Source: Polyangium mundeleinium
Lineage (GTDB): Bacteria > Myxococcota_A > Polyangia > Polyangiales > Polyangiaceae
NCBI RefSeq assembly: GCF_028369105.1
Contig: NZ_JAQNDO010000001.1
Span: forward strand, 4,556,501 to 4,620,500
DNA: 64,000 nt
Reading direction: 5' to 3'
Part shown: positions 1 to 7,444 of the stretch, piece by piece
Layout: each line of letters starts with the position of its first letter
Position numbering within the stretch: position 1 is the first letter of the stretch
Program-made: the position numbers and the translations under genes
Notes under the pieces: model-generated
Seen by the model: the letters and a program-made list of their open reading frames with translations, nothing else
Told to the model about the DNA's origin: nothing
The model's database searches: none

Positions 1-192
1 GGGGGGCTCCGTTTGCGCTTCGCGAATGCGGCGCGCGCGACGCTCGAGCCGTTTCGGCCCGGGGCGCTCCTGGCCCGCTTCGAGGACGCGGACCTCGGGA
101 CGTCGATCGTGACGTTCACCGTGGATGCGCGTGGCGTGGTGACGAGCTTTTCGCTGGAGGATCACGGGGCGTTCACGCGCGTCACGCGGTGA
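1..192 (+). CDS. C-terminal fragment, probable beta-lactamase-family (serine hydrolase) protein
   Basis: The open frame runs in from the left edge and stops with TGA at 190-192, leaving the last 63 residues. The residues read as short beta strands ending in 'TVDARGVVTSFSLEDH', which resembles the DUF3471-type tail found after class C beta-lactamase-like serine hydrolase domains. The catalytic part lies outside the window, so the family call is a guess from the tail alone. No in-frame start is needed because the gene is truncated by the window edge. Confidence 0.45.
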   Translation, partial: GGLRLRFANAARATLEPFRPGALLARFEDADLGTSIVTFTVDARGVVTSFSLEDHGAFTRVTR

Positions 193-280
193 GCGGGCGC
201 CTTGCCGCGCCGGCTGTGCCGCCGTGTGCCGCCCGGCGTCGAATCCGGGCGGCCACGTCAGGGCAGGCGCCTTTCGTCCC

Positions 281-305
281 GAGGGGGACGCCTCGCGTCC
301 CCCTC
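281..305. repeat. Perfect 25-nt hairpin, copy 1 (second copy at 63965-63989)
   Basis: An 11-nt arm GAGGGGGACGC, a 3-nt loop and the exact reverse complement of the arm form a very stable hairpin. It lies in the 205-bp gap between two convergent genes. The same 25 nt, with a few identical flanking bases on each side, recurs at 63965-63989. No T-tract follows, so it is better described as a dispersed palindromic element (REP-like) than as a classical terminator. Confidence 0.75.
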
Positions 306-364
306 TCGGCCAGGCGGAGCCCGGCCGATTCACCCCCCGAGGCGAGCTCGCTGCGCGATCTCGC

Positions 365-389
365 AGAGCATCGAACCGTTCGATGCTCT
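365..389 (-). terminator. Perfect 11-3-11 hairpin just beyond the DUF3160 gene
   Basis: AGAGCATCGAA, a CCG loop and TTCGATGCTCT form a perfect stem-loop starting 9 nt downstream of the minus-strand stop codon at 398-400. Position and stability fit a transcript 3' end. There is no T-run, so factor-independent termination is uncertain. Confidence 0.45.
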
Positions 390-397
390 AGCGCCTT

Positions 398-2635
398 TCA
401 GCGGGAGACGAGATCCGTCATCCACGGCACGTCGGCGGGCGTCGCGCCCTGGAGGCCCTGCGCCCACTCCTCGTCGGTCATTCGCTCGAAGTTCGACGTG
501 ATCTTCTCGAAATAGGACGAGGCCAGGCCCACGAAGGCCCGCGGCGTGCCGCACGGGTCCGCCGTCACGACCATCAAGCGCGGCAGGCCCGTCCCCACGT
601 GCAGGACGCGCCCGACGGGGGTTCCGCCTTCGTCGGTCGGCTGCGTGTGCACGTCGGCGATCGTTGGATCCTGCTGGACGCTCTGGAAGTTGTCGAAGAA
701 CAGGTTCGCGTACCAGCCCGTCGCGCCTTCCGGATCGCCGCAGCCCATCTGCACCTTCACGGCCTGGTTGATGAAATCGAGGTGATCCTGCGTGAGCGGG
801 ATGCCCTCGCGCTCGTTCTTCGCCATCTCGGCGAGCTTCTGCGCGACGTCGCGCAGCGTGGCGAAATATTCCGGCAGCCGCTGGGCGAGGTAGGCGCTGC
901 CCGAAAGATCGAGGGTCCCGACCATTGCGGTGCCGTGCTCGGCGAGCTCGGCGATGCGCGCATAAAAGCCCGGGTACGGGTCCACGAACGCGTCCGGGAA
1001 CTGGCACGAAGCGCCGCCCGTGTACGATTGCTTCGCGTAGAGCAGCGTGTCGTGCCGGAGCTCGGCCCACGACGCGAACTGCGTGTTCATGAGCCGGCGG
1101 CCCCAGGCCTCCGTCTTCGCGACCCCGGGCAGGCCCGACGTGTCGCCGTCGAGCGTCTTGTTCGGCGAGAGCTCGCGCAGCGAGACGAGCCAGCGGTTGT
1201 AGAGGTTGTCATTCCAGAACGACGCGGGGTGCGCGTCGACGAGGACCCGCATCATGTGAAGGTCCGGCGCGTACTTGAACTGTTCGAGCTCGGGCAACAT
1301 GAGCTGCCCGGCCTGATCGTTGCCGAGCGCGGCGAAGCCGACGTCGAGCGGGTTCGGCATCATCCGCTTGACGGCGCCCTTCTGCACGCGGTCGTAGACC
1401 ACGTTCGAGAAGACGTGCGAGTCGACCACGTACCGCTGGCCGAAGAGCGCGAAGCTCGACGAGAGCGGCAGCGTGCCTTGACCGAGGCCGTTGATCATGA
1501 TGTGGCTCGAGATCCGCTGCGTGCCGTAGCCCTTTTGCAGCACGGTCTGGGCGATCTTGGCGTCGTCGAGCCCGGCGAGCCCCGCGGCGTCGGCCACGCC
1601 GAGGTCCGCGAGCAGGCCGTCGAGCTGGGGCAAGGTCATGTAATCGCTTTCGCCCACGAAGGAGCGGATCGCGTTGTCGATGCGGGTATGGCGCTTCTGC
1701 TGCTCGCCCTGCGCGAGGGCGTGCAGGACGTAGGCGCCTTCGAGTTGCCTGCGCTGGAAGATCTGCGAGCCGTCGCTTTGCGTCTCGATGATGCGGAAAT
1801 CGATGCGACCGAGCCACATCATCGCGCGGAAGTATCGCTCGAGCTCGGGCGCGTCCGTGTAGTGGCCGCGCGGCTCGAACTGCGAGTAGTCCACGATCCG
1901 ATCGCTGCCGAAGAGGCGCGTGTTGCCCATTCCCTGGTGGGCCTTGGCGCCGTTCACGAGCGCGACGATGTTCGACTCGTTCGCGCCCGCGACGGGCGGG
2001 ACCGCCTGGTCGGTGAGGAGCGAGAGCGCCACGGCCGTGAAGAGATCCGCGTCCGCGCGCGCCTCGGCGCCGAGCGCGGAGCCGCCGCCGGCCGCGAGCT
2101 CGGCGCGCATCGATTCGAGCAGCGTTTTCAGCTCGGGCGCGAGGGAGGCCATCTCCACGGCCTTCAGGATCGCGTCGTAGGAGCGGTGGACGGCGTAGAG
2201 GATCGAGTCCGCCGACACGTAGAGCGGCAAATCGAGCGCATAAATGCTCTCGTAGCCGTACACGAACGTGGGGAATTTTTTCTTCTCCGAGATGACGAAG
2301 CCATTCTTCTGGAGCTTCTGCATCTCGTCGGCGTCGAGGCCGAGCGAGGAGGCCTGGATCAACGGGAGACCGTCGGCCTGCGCGGGATCGTAGGAGAGGC
2401 CATTCGTGAACGAGACCTTGTACTGGTCCGCAAAGTCGGCGGCGGTCATGTTCGCCGATTTCTGCGCCTCGGCGAGGAGCGCGTCGAGCTCGGCCTGTTG
2501 ATCCGGCGCCATCGGCGTGGGCGGGATGGCCGTTCCGTCAGGTTTCTTGGGCTGATCTTCGAACGTCGTGAAGCAGGCGGTGGCGAGGACCGCGAGGAGC
2601 GGGACGGAGCACAAGCGAAGCAGCGGCGTGCGCAT
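398..2635 (-). CDS. DUF3160 domain-containing lipoprotein
   Basis: A 745-residue secreted lipoprotein. A type II signal peptide ends in the lipobox LATAC (Cys at about residue 21). The mature part begins with a short Pro-rich linker and then matches the DUF3160 family as I know it, with motifs such as 'FVYGYESIYALDLPLYVSADSI' split over residues 115-145 and 'RLPRLMVV'-type strands near the end. The ATG at 2635 is chosen because AAGGGG sits just upstream and the signal peptide begins there; the open frame extends 21 codons further without these features. DUF3160 proteins are large secreted proteins of unknown function, common in myxobacteria. The gene is monocistronic and faces away from the histidine kinase at 2961. 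Confidence 0.8.
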   Translation of the reverse strand: MRTPLLRLCSVPLLAVLATACFTTFEDQPKKPDGTAIPPTPMAPDQQAELDALLAEAQKSANMTAADFADQYKVSFTNGLSYDPAQADGLPLIQASSLGLDADEMQKLQKNGFVISEKKKFPTFVYGYESIYALDLPLYVSADSILYAVHRSYDAILKAVEMASLAPELKTLLESMRAELAAGGGSALGAEARADADLFTAVALSLLTDQAVPPVAGANESNIVALVNGAKAHQGMGNTRLFGSDRIVDYSQFEPRGHYTDAPELERYFRAMMWLGRIDFRIIETQSDGSQIFQRRQLEGAYVLHALAQGEQQKRHTRIDNAIRSFVGESDYMTLPQLDGLLADLGVADAAGLAGLDDAKIAQTVLQKGYGTQRISSHIMINGLGQGTLPLSSSFALFGQRYVVDSHVFSNVVYDRVQKGAVKRMMPNPLDVGFAALGNDQAGQLMLPELEQFKYAPDLHMMRVLVDAHPASFWNDNLYNRWLVSLRELSPNKTLDGDTSGLPGVAKTEAWGRRLMNTQFASWAELRHDTLLYAKQSYTGGASCQFPDAFVDPYPGFYARIAELAEHGTAMVGTLDLSGSAYLAQRLPEYFATLRDVAQKLAEMAKNEREGIPLTQDHLDFINQAVKVQMGCGDPEGATGWYANLFFDNFQSVQQDPTIADVHTQPTDEGGTPVGRVLHVGTGLPRLMVVTADPCGTPRAFVGLASSYFEKITSNFERMTDEEWAQGLQGATPADVPWMTDLVSR

Positions 2636-2960
2636 GATGGTTTCCCCTTTCGCGGCGGCTCGAATCGCCGCGCGCGCCGTGGGCCTAGCAAGGCGCATGC
2701 CCCTCTCGGCTCGATGCGCCAGGATTCGACCGCGGCGTGAGGGCCACGAACGCGCGGCATGAACGTGCTCGTGACTCGTTTTACGTCATACGATGTTCAG
2801 GGGCACGCAAATCGAGGAGGAGGCCGCATGCTCGCTTGCTCGTTGTGCGCCGCTGCCTCGCTCGTGCTCCTCCGCATACTTGTGTTCAGCCTGACGAAGC
2901 GGAGAGCGGTGATATGTTCCGTCTGCAGCGCCCCCTTCGACCCGGGGGGCCCGCGTCGAG
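2636..2960. other. 325-bp divergent intergenic region
   Basis: This gap lies between the start of the DUF3160 gene (minus) and the histidine kinase (plus), so it must hold both promoters. A patch around 2765-2815 is less GC-rich than its surroundings. I see no credible ORF, tandem repeat or clear operator. Short ORFs crossing it have no family resemblance and poor codon bias. Confidence 0.5.
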
Positions 2961-4331
2961 ATGGAATCCATGGATTTGCGGAGAGAACTCAGGCTCCTCC
3001 TCGTCGCCGTGTTGCTGATGGTGGTGGGGACCGTTGCGTCGCTGGCCATTCTCACGAAGGTCGGAAGCTCGCTCGCCGAGACCAAGGCGGCCATCGCGGA
3101 GAATGCGGCGCCCACGGTCGTCGCGCTCGACCAGGCGCAGGCGCGGCTGCGGCGGCTCCACGTGCTTTTGCTCGAACGTCACATGGGCTCGCCAGGGGAT
3201 CCCCTGGTCCGGAGCGCGGCCATTGCGACCGCGGATCGCGAGCTGAAGGGCGCGATCCGTGATTACCTCGCGCTTCCCGCCGATCCCGGCGAGGAGCCCT
3301 TCCAGCGCGCGATCACCCAATCGCTGACGCACGCGGATCGGGTGGTCGATCGCGTGCTCGCGCTCGAGCCCGGGGAGCTCGGTCGATCCGATCTGCGGGT
3401 CGAGCTCGACGCGGCCATGGCCCAGTTGAGCCTCGATCTCGTGGAAGCGAGCGAATTCAGCATGCACATCGCGAACGCCTCGACCAAAACGGTCGTCTGG
3501 ATCTCGCGCACGCTCGTTCCGATAGAGGCGACGGTCGAGGTGTTCACGTTCCTGGCCACGGTGGCGACGCTGGCGCTGACGTATCGTATGGTCCAGCGCG
3601 CACGGACGCTGGCGGCCGAACACCTGACGTCCCTCGCGTCCCGCGCGGATGAGCTCGAAAACTTCGCGGGTCGCGTCGCGCACGATCTCATGAGCCCGCT
3701 CGCGGGCGTGGCCTTGGCGCTGGACCTCGCGAGCCGGCGCCTGACCGCGCCGGAGGACACGCCGACCCAAAAGGCCATCGTGCGGGCCTCGCGGACCCTG
3801 CAGCGGGTCCGCCGTTTCGTGTCCGACCTCCTGGAGTTCGCGCGGGCCGGCGCGAGGCCCCTGCCCGGGGCGCGCGCGCGTGTGGACGATGCCATCCGCG
3901 AGGTCGCCGACGAATTCGGGCCGCTGGCCGAGGACGCGGGCGTCGAACTCCGCGCCGAGCCGCTGGGGGCGACGTGCGCCCTTGCCTGTAGCCCCGGCGT
4001 GCTGTCGAGCGTGCTGTCGAACCTGGTGCAGAATGCAATCAAGTACATCGGCGACGGCGCAGAGCGGTGCGTCTCGATCCGATGCGTGGATCTCGTGGAG
4101 GAGGTGCGGATCGAGGTCGAGGACACCGGTCCTGGCATCGCCCCGGAGGATCGCGCATCGCTCTTCGATCTTTATGCGCGGGGGCGCGACGCGAAGGCGC
4201 CGGGGCTCGGGCTCGGGCTCGCGACCGTCAAGCGGCTGGTCGAATCCCACGGCGGGGACATCGGCGTGAAGGCGGGGCCTCGGCGCGGCTCGGTGTTCTG
4301 GTTTTCGATGCCGGTCGCGGCGCACGCATGA
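2961..4331 (+). CDS. Membrane-bound sensor histidine kinase
   Basis: A 456-residue kinase. TM1 is at about 10-32, followed by a helical periplasmic sensor of about 155 residues and TM2 at about 190-211. The HisKA H-box 'AHDLMSPLAG' has the phospho-acceptor His at 241. The HATPase_c domain shows the N-box 'NLVQNAIKYI', G1 'DTGPGIAPEDR' and G2 'GLGLGLATVKRLVESHGG'. The sensor looks like a four-helix bundle rather than a PAS or Cache domain. No response regulator is adjacent, so it is an orphan kinase. Start: ATG at 2961, or ATG 2970 three codons later; neither has a strong ribosome site. The 43-bp tandem array follows directly. Confidence 0.9.
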   Translation: MESMDLRRELRLLLVAVLLMVVGTVASLAILTKVGSSLAETKAAIAENAAPTVVALDQAQARLRRLHVLLLERHMGSPGDPLVRSAAIATADRELKGAIRDYLALPADPGEEPFQRAITQSLTHADRVVDRVLALEPGELGRSDLRVELDAAMAQLSLDLVEASEFSMHIANASTKTVVWISRTLVPIEATVEVFTFLATVATLALTYRMVQRARTLAAEHLTSLASRADELENFAGRVAHDLMSPLAGVALALDLASRRLTAPEDTPTQKAIVRASRTLQRVRRFVSDLLEFARAGARPLPGARARVDDAIREVADEFGPLAEDAGVELRAEPLGATCALACSPGVLSSVLSNLVQNAIKYIGDGAERCVSIRCVDLVEEVRIEVEDTGPGIAPEDRASLFDLYARGRDAKAPGLGLGLATVKRLVESHGGDIGVKAGPRRGSVFWFSMPVAAHA

Positions 4332-4379
4332 CGGGGGGGAGCCTCGCAGGAGGGTGTCGCAGCGCACCGGATCCCGCGC

Positions 4380-4660
4380 GCACGTGTTGCAAACGCGAAT
4401 GGCAGCGCACCGGACCCCGCGTGCACGCATTGCAAACGGGTCTTCGACCGTGCACGAGCCGCGTGCACGCGTTGCAAACGGGTCTTCGAACGTGCATGGA
4501 GCCGTTTGCACGCGTTGCAAACGGGTCTTCGACCGTGCATGGAGCCGTTTGCACGCGTTGCAAACGGGTCTTCGACCATACATGGAGCCGCCTGCACGCG
4601 TTGCAGACGGGTCTTCGACGTAGGTCGTGCCGTTTGCACGCGTTGCAGACACCTTTCGGA
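4380..4660. repeat. 43-bp tandem repeat array 1 (about seven units)
   Basis: The core GCACGCGTTGCAAACGGGTC recurs with its TTGC at 4387, 4430, 4472, 4515, 4558, 4601 and 4643, giving spacings of 43, 42, 43, 43, 43 and 42 bp. Inner units are nearly identical and outer ones diverge, as in a minisatellite that grows from the middle. Each unit carries a near-palindrome, TGCACGCGTTGCA. Because 43 is not a multiple of three, all reading frames rotate and the array cannot encode a repeat protein. It fills most of the gap between the histidine kinase and the toxin-like lipoprotein gene. There are no unique spacers, so it is not a CRISPR. Confidence 0.9.
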
Positions 4661-4806
4661 GCGCGCCGAGCGCCGTTTTCACGTGGAGGGGATGTCAACG
4701 GTGTCGTCGGTCGTGGAGCGCACGCCGGCGTCCTTGTGGGCTTGAACGCCATCTTCTAGCCTGACGTCGCCATGGGCGTCTTGCCGCCTGCCGGGGAGGG
4801 CTCTCC

Positions 4807-6318
4807 ATGACTTCGCGCCGTGCGCTCGTTTCGTCGTTGCATCTGCGTCTGTGGATGCTCGGGGCTCTGCGGTTCTTTCGGCTTGGGCTGCTGGGGCTCG
4901 TCGCTTTGGGCGTTTCGGCATGGCTCCTCGGGTGCGGCGCGGCGCGCGTGCCGACGGAGGCGTGGGCGCAGGAGCTGCACGGCAAGAGCGTGTTTCGCGT
5001 GTGCCGGCGGCATCCCCGCGTCGGCCCGAATGTGCGCCACTGGTACGAGCTCGGGGACGGGGTGCCTCGACCGGCGTTCGAACCGCTCGAAAAGCTCCTG
5101 GAAAATCCTTCGGTCAGGGCGATCTTCATCCATGATCCGCACGCGCCGCCGGAGAGCCGGCGGCTCCTCGGGCTCGCGTACCAGGATCTGCCCTGCGACA
5201 AGCCTCCGCCGCCGCCTCCGCCGAAGATCGCGGCGAAAGAGCCGGAAGCCGCGCCGGCCAAGCGTACGACGGTCCGAACCGAGACGCGGACGTCGGCGAT
5301 ACGGCCCTGCGAGAGGCCGCGCAATGGGCCTCCGGATTCGCGTTTCCTCGGGCAAACGGCGCCCACGCCTGCGCCCGCGCCGGGGATGAGCGCGCCGTGT
5401 CCGCCGCCTCCGCCCGGGAATACATATGAGGAACAGAAAGTCAACCTGGCGAGGAGGGACGCCGAGGAGGAGGCGAGGCGCACGGGGGAGCGGATCGGGC
5501 GTGAGTGGGGGGCGACGCTTGGCAAGGCGGATGAACTGCCGAAGACCTTTGACCGCGGGCATGGGTTGGGGCTGGGGAAGAAGGGAGAGTTCAACAAATT
5601 ATTTCAGCAGGCCCCCCCCGAACGCGCCGAGCAGATTCAGGCCAGTCTGGCCCAACAGCTGAATGCGATTCCGGAGTTGCCGACGTACGACGACGAGCGG
5701 CTCGCCAGGATTGCGTGGGAGGCATTCCTCAAGGGGTATGGCAGAGGCTGGGCGGACGCCGAGCTGAAGGCCGCGATTCTGAACGCCCTGGCGGACACGG
5801 CATTGACGCTCGCCACCATGGGAGCGGCGGCCCTGGAGACCGCAGGGGCGAGGGCGCTGCGGGCGGCTCAGCAGAGGCTACGGAGCATGCCGGTGTTCCT
5901 GCCGGCGGGGGCGGGCGGACCAGGCGGGTTCTTGCGGCGGCCGAAGCTGCCGAGTCCGCCGGCCGCGAGCCCGCCGAAGGCAGCGGCGCCGCCCAGCGGG
6001 ACGACGGTTACGACGACGACGCGGCCCGTGTCGGGGAGTAGCAGCAGAGGCGAAACAGGGTCATACACGAACACGCACGCCAGCGGAAAAACGTACGATG
6101 GTAAAGGTAGTCGAGAGCGCTCCCAGATATCCGGTCGTCGCATCGAGCGGAAAACCGGAGACCAGCATGTAGCAACAGACTGGAGGCCCGCGCCGAACGC
6201 GAGAGACGCCTTCAAGGAAGAAGCGCGTCGGCTCCAGGAACACGGCGGTCCAGGCCGCCCTGATAACCATAACAAGATCGAGTCTCCCGGGAAAAAGCTG
6301 CTCGAACAGGAGAAATGA
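4807..6318 (+). CDS. Lipoprotein with Pro-rich linker and polymorphic-toxin-like C-terminal domain (SitA-like candidate)
   Basis: A 503-residue protein. A long basic signal sequence with a hydrophobic stretch ends in the lipobox LLGC (Cys at about 43). A small globular part follows (45-130), then Pro-rich linkers with a PPPPPPP run (about 135-210), an amphipathic helical segment (210-345), a second Pro/Thr linker, and a compact polar C-terminus (about 415-503) containing 'GDQHVATDW' and 'PDNHNKIESPGKK'. Variable stalk plus small charged C-terminal domain is the layout of polymorphic toxins. A lipobox-bearing toxin next to an immunity gene is specifically the myxobacterial SitA layout. The next gene overlaps by 4 bp and is RraB-like, which suggests a ribonuclease toxin (inference). 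Start ATG 4807 has GGGGAGGG 5' of it. Confidence 0.6.
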   Translation: MTSRRALVSSLHLRLWMLGALRFFRLGLLGLVALGVSAWLLGCGAARVPTEAWAQELHGKSVFRVCRRHPRVGPNVRHWYELGDGVPRPAFEPLEKLLENPSVRAIFIHDPHAPPESRRLLGLAYQDLPCDKPPPPPPPKIAAKEPEAAPAKRTTVRTETRTSAIRPCERPRNGPPDSRFLGQTAPTPAPAPGMSAPCPPPPPGNTYEEQKVNLARRDAEEEARRTGERIGREWGATLGKADELPKTFDRGHGLGLGKKGEFNKLFQQAPPERAEQIQASLAQQLNAIPELPTYDDERLARIAWEAFLKGYGRGWADAELKAAILNALADTALTLATMGAAALETAGARALRAAQQRLRSMPVFLPAGAGGPGGFLRRPKLPSPPAASPPKAAAPPSGTTVTTTTRPVSGSSSRGETGSYTNTHASGKTYDGKGSRERSQISGRRIERKTGDQHVATDWRPAPNARDAFKEEARRLQEHGGPGRPDNHNKIESPGKKLLEQEK

Positions 6319-6635
6319 TGAGTTACCCCAACGATGCCGATGGCGCTGCCCTGCGTCGCCTGGCGGACCGATGCGACATGTCGGAGCCGATGGATATCGA
6401 CTTCGTCGTATCTGTCCCGGATCAAGCTGCGGGCGAGGAATTGGCGCGGTTGGTGACGAAGCGTGGCTATACTCCGTCGGTCGAGTTCGACGAAGAGGCT
6501 GAGGAATGGACCTGCTATTGCGCCAAACGGATGGTTCCCACCTACGAAGCGGTCGTTGCCGCGCAGCAGGAGCTCGATGAACTGGGAGCAGAGGTGGGGG
6601 GGTACTCCGATGGATGGGGGACATTCGGAGACTGA
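6315..6635 (+). CDS. RraB-like (regulator of RNase E activity B) protein, probable immunity protein
   Basis: A 106-residue acidic protein. 'MDIDFVVSVPDQAAG', 'SVEFDEEAEEWTCYC', 'KRMVPTYEAVVAAQ' and 'GGYSDGWGTFG' are the signature strands of the RraB/DUF695-type fold as I know it. RraB itself binds RNase E and restrains it. Here the gene begins inside the stop codon of the toxin-like lipoprotein gene (ATGATG at 6315/6318, preceded by AGGAG), so the two are translationally coupled. An RNase-inhibitor fold encoded straight after a toxin-like C-terminus is best read as cognate immunity (inference). It has no signal peptide, which fits a cytoplasmic target. Confidence 0.75.
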   Translation: MMSYPNDADGAALRRLADRCDMSEPMDIDFVVSVPDQAAGEELARLVTKRGYTPSVEFDEEAEEWTCYCAKRMVPTYEAVVAAQQELDELGAEVGGYSDGWGTFGD

Positions 6636-6745
6636 GTGCGGACGAGCAGCGACGTCGACTCGTTAGGCCCGAAGAGTTCGCCGAGATCGAGGCGAATGCG
6701 ACGACAAACGCCGTGGAGCTTGACCCCGACAAACCTGTCGAGTAG
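6614..6745 (+). CDS. Small ORF of 43 residues overlapping the RraB-like gene
   Basis: ATG 6614 to TAG 6743 encodes a charged 43-residue peptide beginning MGDIRRLSADEQRRRL and ending in ELDPDKPVE. It overlaps the end of the RraB-like gene by 22 bp in another frame. Codon usage beyond the overlap is plausible but not as G/C-biased at third positions as its neighbours. I do not recognise a family. It could be the stub of a second immunity gene or a chance ORF, and it is included because it fills the gap with a protein-like sequence. Confidence 0.35.
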   Translation: MGDIRRLSADEQRRRLVRPEEFAEIEANATTNAVELDPDKPVE

Positions 6746-6761
6746 GGTGCGCGGCAGAGAC

Positions 6762-7247
6762 ATGGACGACAAACTCGACCTCGGCCAGGCGTACGCGCCG
6801 CCCGCCGCGCCGCCGCCCGTCGCGCCTGTCCCCGGCGTGATCTCGCCCTACGACAGGATCGTGAGATTCGCTTTCCCGGTCGGCGCCGGGATCGGGCTGG
6901 TCTTTGGCTGCGTGGTGTATCTCCGGTCCGCCTACGCGCTGGGCTTCTTCAATGCGCAGAAGAACACCCCGTGGATCACATGCGTCATCGTGCTCCGCGA
7001 GATGGGCCCCGCCTGCGCCATGCTCGCCGTATACCTCACGGCGGTCATCCTCCTCCATCGCGCGGGGCGCAGGGCGAGCGGACCCCTCGAGGTCGATCAC
7101 GCGCGTGTGCTCCTCGTCCTGGGGACGCTCCCACCCCTCACGGTCGTCACGGCTCCGTTCTGCGTCCTTGGCGCCCTGCTGGTGTGGCTGGCACAATCGT
7201 CGGGGACGACGAGCGAATTTTTGCATCCATTCCTGAATCGGGGGTGA
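6762..7247 (+). CDS. Small multi-pass membrane protein, unknown function
   Basis: 161 residues. A Pro/Ala-rich cytoplasmic start (APPAAPPPVAPVPG) is followed by three strong hydrophobic segments at about 38-62, 75-100 and 118-142. ATG 6762 is preferred over upstream in-frame starts, which would run through the small ORF at 6614. No family is recognised. The stop codon overlaps a GTG that opens a second small membrane ORF (7244-7444). The two may be separate coupled genes, or one gene split by a frameshift, because the second also has only hydrophobic segments. The neighbouring toxin/immunity pair lies directly upstream on the same strand, so this could be part of that locus. Confidence 0.6.
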   Translation: MDDKLDLGQAYAPPAAPPPVAPVPGVISPYDRIVRFAFPVGAGIGLVFGCVVYLRSAYALGFFNAQKNTPWITCVIVLREMGPACAMLAVYLTAVILLHRAGRRASGPLEVDHARVLLVLGTLPPLTVVTAPFCVLGALLVWLAQSSGTTSEFLHPFLNRG

Positions 7248-7444
7248 GATGGCGGGATCCCGTTTACGGCCTGGCCCAGGCCGCAGGCTGCGGGGGGGTT
7301 CTCACGTGCCTGCTCCGAATCGGGGCAAAGTGGCTCACCACGAAGAAACACGGCCTCGCCCTGAAGCTTTTCGTCGCGTATCTCTCGCTCGCCATCCCCA
7401 ATGCTGTTCTACGAGCGGTCTTTTCGATCGTGGATCCGGCTTGA
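7244..7444 (+). CDS. Small membrane protein or frameshifted C-terminal part of the preceding gene
   Basis: GTG 7244 overlaps the preceding stop as GTGA and opens a 66-residue frame with two hydrophobic stretches ('GLAQAAGCGGVLTCLLRIG' and 'LFVAYLSLAIPNAVLRAV'). Third positions are G/C-rich, so it looks genuinely coding. Either it is a translationally coupled partner or a single-base shift near 7210-7245 split one membrane protein of about 230 residues. Its last 36 bp overlap the end of the convergent P450 gene, which is unusual and may indicate that one of the two 3' ends is degraded. Confidence 0.45.
   Translation: MRWRDPVYGLAQAAGCGGVLTCLLRIGAKWLTTKKHGLALKLFVAYLSLAIPNAVLRAVFSIVDPA

Noticed and set aside
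599-2740. 713-residue open frame on the plus strand opposite the DUF3160 gene
   Set aside because: Arg/Glu/Val-rich translation with no domains; it is the mirror of a GC-biased coding strand and the minus-strand gene has lipobox, ribosome site and family motifs.
4380-4660. CRISPR array or Cys-rich repeat protein
   Set aside because: The whole 43-bp unit repeats with no unique spacers, and the period is not a multiple of three, so neither a CRISPR nor a repeat protein fits. 'CNACKR' runs on the minus strand are frame-dependent artefacts.
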